Origin: Chloroflexi bacterium UBA6077
Lineage (GTDB): Bacteria; Chloroflexota; UBA6077
Assembly: GCA_002436065.1 (NCBI GenBank)
Contig: DIXP01000079.1
Coordinates: 99,440-115,570, forward strand
Direction of reading: 5' to 3'
Length of the DNA: 16,131 bases
Shown here: piece after piece, positions 7,073 to 14,409 of the stretch
Position numbering within the stretch: position 1 is the stretch's first letter
Layout: each line of letters opens with the position of its first letter
Translations under genes and position numbers: made by a program
The notes under the pieces: model-generated
Seen by the model: only the letters and a program-made list of their open reading frames with translations
The model's database searches: none
Told to the model about the DNA's origin: nothing

Positions 7073-7990
7073 TCATCCTTCATCACTTGTTGATTTGCGG
7101 AGTTGCGGGTGTGGACCCTGAGGGATGATGATCCGCAGGGCGCTGGGAACGGCCTGAAAGGCCACCGGGGTGGTGCCGTAGTAGTCACCGTCGAGCTGCA
7201 CGGGCAGCGGACTTCGGGATTGAACGACTACCCTGGCGCACCTATAGTAGTCTGTGCCCGAATCCCGTGAATGACGACCGAGAAGCACATTTACAACGTG
7301 GACCGTGGCCGCGAACAGGCCGCGGCCTCGAAACACCCAGACGTCCAGCAGACCATCGTCGGCGTAGGCATCTGGGGACATCTTCAGCACGCCGCCGTAA
7401 AGCCGAACGTTGTTGGCCGCTATCATCAGTACCCGCTGCTGCGAGATCCTGCCGTCGGCCACGATTGTGGTCTCTTTCCCCCGAAGCCGGAGCCCTTCCG
7501 ACACCGCAGTGATGATGTAGGCTAGCATCCCCAGCCGCCGTTTTGTCCTTGCACCAACCCCGCGAGTCACGGAGGCGTCGAAGCCCGCGCTGGCGACGAA
7601 GAGGAAGTACCGATGGTTCGCCTGGCCCAAGTCTATCCTGGCTATCTCCCCAGTGAGCAGCACCTGTGTAGCGGCAGCAACGTTCATTGGGATCCCCATC
7701 TCCCGCGCCCAGACGTTTGTGGTTCCAGTGGGGAGTACACCGAGGGCTGTGGGCTGATGAGCTAGCGCCTGGATCGTGGCGTTCAGGGTGCCGTCGCCCC
7801 CAGCCACCACCACGGCATCGTCGCCCCTCTCCACGGCCATGTGGGCCAATCGCTCCACCTCCTCGGGAGCCGAAGCCATGGCCACCTCCGCCTCCCATCC
7901 CGCGGCGATGAGGCTGGCCATGGCTTCGGTGACCTCGCCGGTGCGGTCTCTCTGTCCTGACCTGCTGTTGTGGATCAGAAGGGCTCTCAC
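7073..7990 (-). CDS. Diacylglycerol kinase catalytic-domain lipid kinase (DagK/YegS/BmrU family)
   Basis: Predicted ATP-dependent lipid or sphingosine-type kinase of 305 aa that phosphorylates a membrane lipid such as diacylglycerol at the cytoplasmic face. Seen: N-terminal HNSRSG (7-12); the nucleotide-binding loop AGGDGTLN (63-70); LPTGTTNVWAREMGIP (86-101); DDGLLDV (211-217); and QLDGDYYG (265-272), all in the order usual for the family. No membrane span is evident. The start is the GTG at 7990, which overlaps the upstream gene's TGA by four bases (GTGA). This points to translational coupling. Sequence further upstream in this frame is only the shadow of that gene. Pyruvate kinase follows after 33 bp. 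The actual lipid substrate cannot be determined; polyprenyl or phosphatidylglycerol substrates are also known for relatives. Confidence 0.88.
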   Translation of the reverse strand: MRALLIHNSRSGQRDRTGEVTEAMASLIAAGWEAEVAMASAPEEVERLAHMAVERGDDAVVVAGGDGTLNATIQALAHQPTALGVLPTGTTNVWAREMGIPMNVAAATQVLLTGEIARIDLGQANHRYFLFVASAGFDASVTRGVGARTKRRLGMLAYIITAVSEGLRLRGKETTIVADGRISQQRVLMIAANNVRLYGGVLKMSPDAYADDGLLDVWVFRGRGLFAATVHVVNVLLGRHSRDSGTDYYRCARVVVQSRSPLPVQLDGDYYGTTPVAFQAVPSALRIIIPQGPHPQLRKSTSDEG

Positions 7991-8514
7991 TGCTCGTTCC
8001 GTAAGAAGCGCAGGATGGACTCGAGGGCGGGCTGTAGCTCTCTGGACGTGTCGATCACCATGTGGGGGCGCCGGATGTCCTGAAGCTCGCCCTTCATGCG
8101 CGAGTACACCTCCCATCCTGCCTCGGAGAGGTCCAGCGGCTCCACCCCGAGTTTCCGAAGCCGAAGCCGCTCCTCGATGACCGGCTCGGGGGCCGTGGTC
8201 CGGACTATCAGTAGCCTGGCGTGGTACTTTTCGGCGATGCGGTACAGCTTCTTACGCCCGCGCTCGTACAGGTTGGTGGCGTCGAACAGCACAGCCCGGC
8301 CCTCTCGTAGCAGCCGTTCAATCCTTCGTTGAGCCGTGAGGTACACCCTCCCGCTTTCCCGCGGGGAATAGGTGGGGGGATGGGCAATCTGTCGACGGAT
8401 CTCGTCTGTCTCCACGATTGCCATGGGGAAGCGCTCGGCTATCCGTCGAGCTAGGTATGACTTGCCGGTGCCGGGAGGGCCCACGAGCAGCACCAGTACG
8501 GCGGAAGTCGACAT
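7987..8514 (-). CDS. P-loop small-molecule or nucleotide kinase (AAA_33/zeta-like family)
   Basis: A 175-aa P-loop NTPase. The Walker A motif GPPGTGKS is at residues 12-19, and VETDEIRRQI and VLFDATNLYERGRKK follow at the spacing typical of AAA_33 kinases. The 'DATN' stretch resembles polynucleotide-kinase and zeta-toxin relatives. The role is likely phosphorylation of a small molecule or nucleic-acid end, but the substrate is unknown. The start is the ATG at 8514; upstream in-frame residues have no family match and the ribosome site is weak. The stop overlaps the GTG start of the lipid kinase by four bases, so the two are co-translated. No antitoxin-like small gene is visible next to it, which argues against a zeta toxin role. 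Function beyond 'kinase' is inference. Confidence 0.78.
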   Translation of the reverse strand: MSTSAVLVLLVGPPGTGKSYLARRIAERFPMAIVETDEIRRQIAHPPTYSPRESGRVYLTAQRRIERLLREGRAVLFDATNLYERGRKKLYRIAEKYHARLLIVRTTAPEPVIEERLRLRKLGVEPLDLSEAGWEVYSRMKGELQDIRRPHMVIDTSRELQPALESILRFLRNEQ

Positions 8515-8544
8515 AAAGCGCCATTCGAACGAAGATGCGAATCT

Positions 8545-8550
8545 ATGATA
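8545..8550 (-). promoter_or_regulatory. Possible -10 box for the P-loop kinase / lipid kinase / pyk operon
   Basis: TATCAT on the minus strand lies about 30 bp upstream of the ATG at 8514. No good -35 hexamer is seen at 16-18 bp. This is the best -10 match in the 183-bp divergent gap, but it is weak. Confidence 0.3.
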
Positions 8551-8609
8551 GCAGAACCCGCAGGGATTCACGGGAAATGTGAGACGATTCTGTGTTAGCC
8601 ACGCGGCGG

Positions 8610-8638
8610 TGGACCAGGGGACGAGCATTGTGTAGAAT
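8610..8638 (+). promoter_or_regulatory. Possible sigma70 promoter of the PASTA kinase gene
   Basis: TGGACC (8610-8615) and TAGAAT (8633-8638) are 17 bp apart on the plus strand, about 60 bp upstream of the ATG at 8698. The -35 matches consensus at four of six positions and the -10 at five. Confidence 0.4.
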
Positions 8639-8697
8639 CCCAATTGCCTCGATTAGTCGCTGGCATCTCTTCTATCTCTGCTTCAAGATGTGGTTTC

Positions 8698-10491
8698 ATG
8701 ATCGACAGGGTACTTAACGGCAGATACAGGCTCACGGCCCTCCTGGGCGAGGGGGGCATGGCCATGGTCTACGAGGCTGAGGATCTGCTGCTGGGGCGCC
8801 GGGTCGCCGTCAAGCTGTTGAGGGAGCAGTACGCATCCGATGAGGGCTTCCTGACCCGGTTCCAGCGAGAGGCCAGGGCTGCGGCCAGCCTGTCACACCC
8901 CAACGTGGTTGCCATCTACGACGTCGGCACTGAGGGGAACCTCCAGTACATCGTCATGGAGTTGGTGGTGGGGCGGACGCTGAAGCAGGTAATTCAGCAG
9001 GAGGCCCCCCTGAATCCGCTCCGGACAATCGAGCTTGGCCGCCAGATCTGTGAGGCCCTCCAGTATGCCCACCGGCACAAGATCGTGCATCGGGACGTGA
9101 AGCCCCACAACATCCTTGTGACCGAGGAGGGCCGTGCCAAGATCGCTGATTTCGGCATTGCCGTGGCGTTAGGGGCTTCCTCCCTGACTCAGTCGGGTTA
9201 CGTGGTAGGCTCTGCCCACTACATTTCCCCTGAGCAGGCCAGGGGCGACCCTACGACGGCCTACTCGGATCTCTATTCAACCGGTATCGTCCTGTACGAG
9301 ATGGCCACGGGCCAGCTTCCCTTCGAAGGGGAGACCTCGGTGGTGGTGGCGCTGAAGCAGATCCAGGAGAAGCCGGTTCCGCCCCGAAGGATCAACCCTC
9401 GGATACCGGAGTCGCTTCAGGCGGTGATCTTGAGGGCCATAGCGAAGGATCCAGTGGAGCGATACGACTCGTGCGCGGCTATGGCCGAGGCCCTCTACGC
9501 CTGTGCTCAGGCCAGCCTGGAGGCAACCCAGGCCCATCAGGCATCAAGAGTGAAGCCGAAGGAACAGGTCGCCGCGGGAGGTGAGCCGAAAGCGGAGCGC
9601 TCGCCGGAGCAGCGACAGGAGAAAGGCGGGTGGGCGGTGCTGGTGGTGGTGTTTGCCGCCTTTCTCTGTACCCTGGGGTCGGTCCCGCTGGGGATCCTGG
9701 GATACACCAACGGTGTGTTTGGGGGGAGCGCGCCTATCGCCACGGCGACGCCCGCGCCCAGCCCCACGAAGGCCGCCCCCGCAGCCGTGCCCACTCGGCA
9801 GCAGTCCACACCAACACCCACGGCTTCCCCCACGCCGACCGTGACTCCGGTTCAGGCTCCCGACGTGGTTGGGCTGCCCTTCCAGGCCGCGCTCCAGCAG
9901 GCGAAGGACAAGGAGGTGGAGCTTATACAGACGGGCGAGGCATACAGCACGAAGTACGCGGCCGGCTTCGTCGTCTCACAGGAACCGGAGGCCGGCAAGC
10001 CGATGGAGAAAGGCGGCCGCGTCGCGGTGGTGGTCAGCCTCGGTAGGGAGAGCGGACCGGTCCCGCGGGTGGTTGAGTTGACCCTGGAGGAGGCTTCCAG
10101 GAAATTGAGGACTGCCGGATTCCTCTGGCGGGTGACCGAGGAGTTCAGCGATACGGTGCCTGTTGGGATCGTGATCGCACAGAATCCCACCCCCGACGTA
10201 CGCGAGGAGAAGGGGAGCGAGGTCAATCTGCGGATCAGCAAGGGCAAGGAGAAGGTGGCGGTCCCGGACGTGGTGGGAAGGCCGGAGGCAGAGGCCCAGG
10301 AGATCATCGTGAGGGCTGGACTCAGCACGAACTGGGCTAACTACCAGGACTTCACCTACGTGCCGCCAGGCCACGTGCTGAGCCAGGAGCCGAAGCCCGG
10401 GACCATGGTGGACAAGGGAAGCACTGTGTACATCGCCGTGCGACGGGTTCCGGCGCCGGTAGTGTCGCCAGCTCCTCCGACCAAGCGCTAG
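8698..10491 (+). CDS. pknB: Transmembrane Ser/Thr protein kinase with three PASTA domains (PknB/PrkC type)
   Basis: Membrane-anchored sensor kinase of 597 aa that phosphorylates cytoplasmic proteins; its external PASTA domains bind cell-wall fragments in characterised relatives. The kinase domain (about 10-270) has the glycine loop GEGGMAMVY (17-25), K39 in VAVKLL, catalytic HRDVKPHN (131-138, D133) and DFG (151-153). The activation loop is rich in Ser/Thr, with SPEQ in place of APE. A basic and acidic linker leads to one membrane span (about 312-337), then a Thr/Pro/Ala-rich stalk (345-385). Three PASTA repeats follow at about 387-449, 455-515 and 521-583. The start is the ATG at 8698. An in-frame TTG at 8644 lies just after the candidate promoter, and no strong ribosome site marks either start. 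The gene stands alone. No phosphatase or division genes are adjacent, so its targets are unknown. Confidence 0.93.
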   Translation: MIDRVLNGRYRLTALLGEGGMAMVYEAEDLLLGRRVAVKLLREQYASDEGFLTRFQREARAAASLSHPNVVAIYDVGTEGNLQYIVMELVVGRTLKQVIQQEAPLNPLRTIELGRQICEALQYAHRHKIVHRDVKPHNILVTEEGRAKIADFGIAVALGASSLTQSGYVVGSAHYISPEQARGDPTTAYSDLYSTGIVLYEMATGQLPFEGETSVVVALKQIQEKPVPPRRINPRIPESLQAVILRAIAKDPVERYDSCAAMAEALYACAQASLEATQAHQASRVKPKEQVAAGGEPKAERSPEQRQEKGGWAVLVVVFAAFLCTLGSVPLGILGYTNGVFGGSAPIATATPAPSPTKAAPAAVPTRQQSTPTPTASPTPTVTPVQAPDVVGLPFQAALQQAKDKEVELIQTGEAYSTKYAAGFVVSQEPEAGKPMEKGGRVAVVVSLGRESGPVPRVVELTLEEASRKLRTAGFLWRVTEEFSDTVPVGIVIAQNPTPDVREEKGSEVNLRISKGKEKVAVPDVVGRPEAEAQEIIVRAGLSTNWANYQDFTYVPPGHVLSQEPKPGTMVDKGSTVYIAVRRVPAPVVSPAPPTKR

Positions 10492-10563
10492 CAGTGCCTG
10501 CCAGCCAATGCTTGTTACCCTGCGGCGCTCTCCTTACCTGTCGTCCTGAGGCGGCGCCTCTAA

Positions 10564-10655
10564 TTGTCATTCTGAGGCGCCGCAGCGCCGAAGAATCTCC
10601 TGGTACTACGTCAACGGGAGATTCTTCGTGGCCTGCGGGCCTCTCAGAATGACAA
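10564..10655. repeat. Palindromic interspersed element with TTGTCATTCTGAG termini
   Basis: A 92-bp element has 13-bp terminal inverted repeats (10564-10576 and 10643-10655) and an inner inverted pair CGAAGAATCTCC (10589-10600 and 10617-10628). The whole can fold as a two-tier hairpin. Just upstream, at about 10546-10560, is a degenerate partial copy of the left end. It sits between the convergent PASTA-kinase and livF genes and may act as a bidirectional terminator. It resembles a widespread class of bacterial palindromic repeats with CATTCTGAG ends (recognised from general knowledge, not searched). Confidence 0.85.
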
Positions 10656-10665
10656 ACAGGGGCCG

Positions 10666-11391
10666 TTAGATCAGCTCTTCGGTGCCCATGCCCAGGTAGG
10701 AGTCGCGGACCAGATCGTTGTTGGACAGATCCTCCGCCGATCCCTGCAGGGTGATGGTGCCTAACTCCAGGACGTAGGCGCGGTCCGCCACGGCAAGGGC
10801 CATGTTGGCGTTCTGCTCCACCAACAGGATGGTGGTCCCCCGCTCCCGGATCTCCTCGATCACGTCGAAGAGTTGATCCACCAGGTTAGGGGCGAGGCCC
10901 AGGGAAGGCTCGTCCAGCATTAGCAGCTTCGGTCTCGCCACCAGGCCCCGTCCGATGACCAGCATTTGCTGCTCGCCTCCGGAGAGCGACCATCCATATT
11001 GACCCTGTCGCTCCTCCAGCCTGGGAAACAGCTTCATGACCCCCTTCACGTCCTCCTCGATCTCCTGCGCCGGACGTCCAAGGGCAAGGCCCGCGATCTC
11101 GAGGTTTTCCCGCACAGTGAAGGCGGGGAACACCCGCCGACCCTCAGGGACGTGGGCAATGCCCAGCGCGGCAATCCGCTCGGGCGAGAGACTCCCTATG
11201 CTCTTCCCGTCGAGAAGGATACTGCCCGTAGTGGGTTTCAGCACTCCGGAAATGGCCCGGAGGGTGGTGCTCTTGCCGGCCCCGTTGGCTCCAACCAGGG
11301 CGATGATCTCCCCCGGATTTACTCGCAGAGAGACCCTATGGAGGACGGACGCTCGCCCGTACCCGACGGTGACGTTATCTAGTGCGAGCAC
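10666..11391 (-). CDS. livF: ABC transporter ATPase, LivF type (HAAT family)
   Basis: Cytoplasmic ATPase of 241 aa that powers amino acid import together with the LivG ATPase domain. Seen: Walker A GANGAGKS (34-41), signature LSGGEQQ (136-142), Walker B LLMLDEP (156-162), a switch His replaced by Q in LLVEQNANMAL (189-199, normal for LivF), and the LivF-typical HVPEGRRVFPAFTVREN. Length is normal. The start is the GTG at 11391, with AAGGAG 8 bases upstream. The gene overlaps the end of the livM-livG fusion by 17 bp, which implies translational coupling. It is the last gene of the T-box-controlled operon. The substrate suggested by the leader is tryptophan rather than leucine, isoleucine or valine. 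Confidence 0.93.
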   Translation of the reverse strand: MLALDNVTVGYGRASVLHRVSLRVNPGEIIALVGANGAGKSTTLRAISGVLKPTTGSILLDGKSIGSLSPERIAALGIAHVPEGRRVFPAFTVRENLEIAGLALGRPAQEIEEDVKGVMKLFPRLEERQGQYGWSLSGGEQQMLVIGRGLVARPKLLMLDEPSLGLAPNLVDQLFDVIEEIRERGTTILLVEQNANMALAVADRAYVLELGTITLQGSAEDLSNNDLVRDSYLGMGTEELI

Positions 11392-13378
11392 GCCGTTTAC
11401 TCCTTCCCAGGTAAGCCTCGATCACCGCCTCGTTCTCTCTCGCCTCATGGGGCGCCCCCTCAGCGATGACCTCTCCGAAATTGAGTACCGTGACTTGATG
11501 GCAGAGGCCGCTGATGATCTTCATGTCGTGCTCGATGACCACGATGGTTATCCCGGACTTCTGGTTGATCTCTCGCACCAGACGAGCCAATCGCTGCTTC
11601 TCTGCCAGGCTCATGCCCGCCGCGGGCTCGTCCAGCAGGAGAAGCCTCGGCCCGGTAGCGAGGGCCCGCGCCAATTCCACCAACCGCTGCTGCCCATAGG
11701 GCAGATCACCCGGCAGGCTGCTGGTGAGGTGGGGCAGTCCCACGAACTCCAGTGCGTTGATCGCATCCGCCTCGATCCGCCGATCCTCGGCCGCCGTGCC
11801 CGGCGTCCGCAGGGAGATGCCGGCAAGTCCCGCGTGGGATCGGCAGTAACCCGCTACCTTGACATTGTCCAGCACGGTGAGTCGGGGGAACAGCCGTATG
11901 TTCTGGAAGGTCCGGGCGATTCCCTTGTGGACGAGGACGGAGGGGTTGTCTCCATCGACCTGCTCGCCGTCCAACAGGATCCGGCCCGCGGTCGGTCTGT
12001 AGATGCCGCTGACCAGATTCAGGATGGTCGTCTTGCCCGAACCGTTCGGGCCGATGATTCCCCGGATCTCCCCCTCGGCGACGGAAAGGTCTACGCTGCG
12101 TACCGCAACAAGTCCGCCAAAGGCCATTGTGAGGCCCTGGGTCTCCAGGAGTGATGGGCGATGAGTGATGAGTGCTGCGGGGGAGGGGACGGACCCCACC
12201 CCCCGGCCCCCTCCCCCACGGGGAGAGGGGGAGATGAGGGCTCCCTCTCCCACCGCAGTGGGAGAGGGTCGGGGTGAGGGATCATTCTCATGGCGAGGGC
12301 TCACTTGGGGGGCGACCGAGAGGTTTCCCTCACCCTGACCCTCTCCCGCGGGGAGAGGGGACTTGTTGGCACCCCCTGTTGGGCGGAGCACTCTCCTGTC
12401 TGTCTCCCCATCTCCCCGTTTCTGCGTCTCCGCGTTTCCCCGCTTCCGCCCAAGAAGCCTATCCGCCAGTCCCACCAGCCCCTTGGGGGCAAAGATCAGG
12501 ATCAGCACTATGGAGAGGCCGTAGATTCCCATGTAGAAGGATTCCATGAATCGAAGCCACTCTGGGAGGTAGGTGAGGAGCAGGGCGCCTGCTAACGGTC
12601 CAAGGGCTGTGCCTGCTCCACCGATAAGCAGCATGGAAACGAAGCGAATGGTGGCGAGCAGGTCGAAGGTCTCCGGGCTGATGAAGGCGGAGAAGTGAGC
12701 CCAGAGGCTGCCAGCGATCCCCGCGAAGAGCGCGCTGAGCACGAAGGCCAGCACCCGCAGGTAGGTTACGTCCACGCCCGAGGCGGAGGCCGCGAGTTCG
12801 TCGTCGCGCGTGGCTTCTAGAGCCCTGCCCAGCCTGGATTGGCGGAACCGCAGGGTGAAGAGTACCGCCCCGAGGACGGCTGCCAGGTTGAGATAGTAGA
12901 AGCTGTGGGGGCTGTCGAAGACCAGGGGGCCGAGGGCTGCCGGCGGTATCCCTCTGATACCCTGGGCGCCGTGGGTGAGCCAGTCGGTATTCATCAAAAC
13001 CAGCCGCACCGCCTCGGCGAAGGCCAGGGTGGCCATGGTCAGGTAGTGGCTGCGCAGCTTCAGGGTGGGCACACCCAGGAGCAGTCCGAAGAGGGAGGTT
13101 ACAAGGATCGCCCCCAGCAGTCCTACTATGAAGGGCATATGGGCGTCGGTGGTCAATAGTGCGGAGGTGTAGGCCCCAATCCCCCAGAAGGCCGCCTGTG
13201 CCAGGGAGAAGACACCCCCGAAGCCATAGACGAAGTTCAGACCCAGGACGATCAGGGCGTACATCAGCGCCTGGTTCAGCAGGACGATGCTGTAGGTCGA
13301 GGTGAGCACCGCTGGGGCCGCCAGAGCAGCCGCTATCAGCGCCACTACCAGCGCGTTACGCTTCAAGCTGTCAGCCAT
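11375..13378 (-). CDS. livM-livG: Fused LivM permease and LivG ATPase (HAAT ABC transporter)
   Basis: One open frame of 667 aa carries two transporter subunits that are usually separate. Residues 1-310 are a complete LivM permease with about eight to ten membrane spans, including LNFVYGFGGVFSLAQAAFWGIGAY (47-70) and LLIGGAGTALGPLAGALLL (250-268), ending RLLGRKRG. Residues 409-667 are a complete LivG ATPase: GPNGSGKT (443-450), LPYGQQR (559-565, the usual LivG form of the signature) and LLLLDEP (579-585). The linker (311-408) is hydrophilic, rich in Pro, Gly and Ser, and is encoded by repeat elements. No ATG or TTG start lies between 395 and the native LivG beginning (LLETQGL). An in-frame GTG at residue 394 is the only nearby internal start. 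The first ATG lies inside a heptamer array with only a weak ribosome site. The fusion should tether the ATPase to the membrane domain. A sequencing or assembly artefact is possible but the frame is clean. Confidence 0.88.
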   Translation of the reverse strand: MADSLKRNALVVALIAAALAAPAVLTSTYSIVLLNQALMYALIVLGLNFVYGFGGVFSLAQAAFWGIGAYTSALLTTDAHMPFIVGLLGAILVTSLFGLLLGVPTLKLRSHYLTMATLAFAEAVRLVLMNTDWLTHGAQGIRGIPPAALGPLVFDSPHSFYYLNLAAVLGAVLFTLRFRQSRLGRALEATRDDELAASASGVDVTYLRVLAFVLSALFAGIAGSLWAHFSAFISPETFDLLATIRFVSMLLIGGAGTALGPLAGALLLTYLPEWLRFMESFYMGIYGLSIVLILIFAPKGLVGLADRLLGRKRGNAETQKRGDGETDRRVLRPTGGANKSPLPAGEGQGEGNLSVAPQVSPRHENDPSPRPSPTAVGEGALISPSPRGGGGRGVGSVPSPAALITHRPSLLETQGLTMAFGGLVAVRSVDLSVAEGEIRGIIGPNGSGKTTILNLVSGIYRPTAGRILLDGEQVDGDNPSVLVHKGIARTFQNIRLFPRLTVLDNVKVAGYCRSHAGLAGISLRTPGTAAEDRRIEADAINALEFVGLPHLTSSLPGDLPYGQQRLVELARALATGPRLLLLDEPAAGMSLAEKQRLARLVREINQKSGITIVVIEHDMKIISGLCHQVTVLNFGEVIAEGAPHEARENEAVIEAYLGRSKRRARTR
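12152..12179. repeat. Heptamer array (TGATGAG type) at the start of the LivG domain
   Basis: On the plus strand four consecutive 7-base units read TGATGGG, CGATGAG, TGATGAG and TGCTGCG. The array ends 4-5 bases before the codons for LLETQGL, where a separate livG gene would be expected to start. It is translated in frame within the linker. Confidence 0.75.
12192..12360. repeat. Cluster of CCCTCTCCC-type palindromes translated in the LivM-LivG linker
   Basis: Several GC-rich hairpin units follow each other. The units at 12260-12280 and 12327-12347 are reverse complements with one mismatch (GGGAGAGGGTCGGGGTGAGGG type, 21 bases). Shorter ones are at 12212-12232 (CTCCCCC/GGGGGAG) and at 12340-12360 (CTCTCCC/GGGAGAG). 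They encode the Pro/Gly/Glu-rich peptides of the linker. The motif family is a common intergenic repeat of GC-rich bacteria (general knowledge). Confidence 0.8.
12403..12442 (-). repeat. Octamer array (CGGGGAGA type) encoding the first part of the linker
   Basis: Five consecutive 8-base units read on the coding strand: CGGGGAAA, CGCGGAGA, CGCAGAAA, CGGGGAGA and TGGGGAGA, with a degenerate sixth to 12395. Three units make one 8-residue period, visible in protein as KRGNAETQ then KRGDGETD (residues 312-327). Confidence 0.75.
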
Positions 13379-13397
13379 CAGCTATCAGCCTTCAGCT
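13363..13397 (-). repeat. Heptamer array (AGCTGAT type) containing the livM start codon
   Basis: Five consecutive 7-base units read on the coding strand: AGCTGAA, GGCTGAT, AGCTGAT, GGCTGAC and AGCTTGA. The ATG of the livM-livG fusion (13376-13378) is formed by the junction of the third and fourth units. TGA and TAG stops lie immediately upstream in frame. Confidence 0.8.
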
Positions 13398-13484
13398 TTT
13401 CCAGGTTCAGGGCCGACTTACTGTCCATCGTGGTCTCTTGGTCCCATTGCTCCAGGATGTATTAGAGTCACCGCTACTTGATCG

Positions 13485-13519
13485 TGAAGCCGATTGCCGA
13501 TTGCTGACAGCTGACAGCT
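13485..13519 (-). repeat. Heptamer array (AGCTGTC/AGCAATC type) just after livH
   Basis: Five consecutive 7-base units read on the coding strand: AGCTGTC twice, AGCAATC, GGCAATC and GGCTTCA. The array starts two bases after the TAG stop of livH. About 85 bp of unassigned sequence separate it from the second array before livM. Confidence 0.75.
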
Positions 13520-13521
13520 TC

Positions 13522-14397
13522 CTATGCCTTCTGTGCTACCTTCTCTCGGAAGATGCCCTGGGGCATTACCACCAGGAAGAGGATCAGCACCAGGAAGGCG
13601 AAGACATCTTTGTACAGCGACGAGACGTAGGCCGCCGCCAGCACCTCCACGAGCCCCACCACCAGGCCACCCGCCAGCGCCCCGGGGATGCTACCCCATC
13701 CCCCGATTATGGTGGCCACGAATGCCTTGATCCCGACCTTCACCCCCATCTCCACCGAGATGTAGTAGATGGGGGCCAGGAGAACACCGGCTATGCCGCC
13801 GAGGGCCGCGGCGAGGGCGAAGGTCAGGCCGGTCATCAGGCCGATGTTGACCCCCATCAGTCGCGCCGTTTCCTTGTCCTGGGCGGTGGCGCGCATCAGT
13901 TTGCCCATCCGCGTGTGGTGGAATAACCAGTGCTGCAGTGCTACCAGTAGGCCGGCAACCGCCAGGATCAGCAGATGCTGCGGCACCAGACGGAGGGTGC
14001 CGATGGTGAGCATCTGGCGCCCGAACGGCTCGCCGAAATACTCGGGCATGCTCCCCCAGGCCTGCAGCGCCACGTTTTGCAGGAACATCGAGATTCCGAG
14101 GGTCGCGACGATGATGGTCACGGCGTTGCTGTTTCGCAGAGGGCGATATGCCACCCTCTCCATGGCCATGCCGAAAAGGCCCATCACCAGCATCACCAGT
14201 AGCACCGACACGGGGAAAGGCAGCCCCCACAGACCGGTGAAGGTGAACACCAGGAAGGCCCCCAGCATGACGAACTCACCCTGGGCGAAGTTGATGATGT
14301 CCGCTGCGTTCACCAGCAGCACGAACCCCAGCGCCACGAGGCCATAGATGCTGCCCGTGGCTAAGCCGCTTATCAGCAGCTGCAACAGCATTTCCAT
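13522..14397 (-). CDS. livH: ABC transporter permease, LivH type (HAAT family)
   Basis: Integral membrane subunit of 291 aa that, with the LivM half, forms the import channel. Seen: the N-terminal GLATGSIYGLVALGFVLLVNAADIINFAQGEFVMLGAF (11-48) characteristic of LivH; the cytoplasmic EAA-like loop RMGKLMRATAQDKETARLMGVN; GWGSIPGALAGGLVVGLVE near the C terminus; and about eight hydrophobic spans. Length is normal. The ATG at 14397 gives the expected N terminus. It follows livK by 82 bp, a gap made of heptamer repeats, and precedes livM-livG by 143 bp. It belongs to the T-box-controlled operon. The substrate cannot be read from the permease itself. Confidence 0.93.
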   Translation of the reverse strand: MEMLLQLLISGLATGSIYGLVALGFVLLVNAADIINFAQGEFVMLGAFLVFTFTGLWGLPFPVSVLLVMLVMGLFGMAMERVAYRPLRNSNAVTIIVATLGISMFLQNVALQAWGSMPEYFGEPFGRQMLTIGTLRLVPQHLLILAVAGLLVALQHWLFHHTRMGKLMRATAQDKETARLMGVNIGLMTGLTFALAAALGGIAGVLLAPIYYISVEMGVKVGIKAFVATIIGGWGSIPGALAGGLVVGLVEVLAAAYVSSLYKDVFAFLVLILFLVVMPQGIFREKVAQKA

Positions 14398-14409
14398 AGA
14401 TGCACCCAG

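Noticed and set aside
7987..8514. Zeta-type toxin of a toxin-antitoxin pair
   Set aside because: No small antitoxin gene lies beside it, and it is translationally coupled to a lipid kinase, which fits a metabolic kinase better.
11036..12154. Long open frame (372 codons) on the plus strand opposite livF and livG
   Set aside because: Antisense shadow of two ABC ATPases with intact motifs; no family match of its own.
12199..12201. Separate livG gene starting at the internal GTG (residue 394 of the fusion)
   Set aside because: Upstream bases are G-rich only because of the repeat, and the frame from livM runs through without a stop. Kept as a caveat rather than a call.
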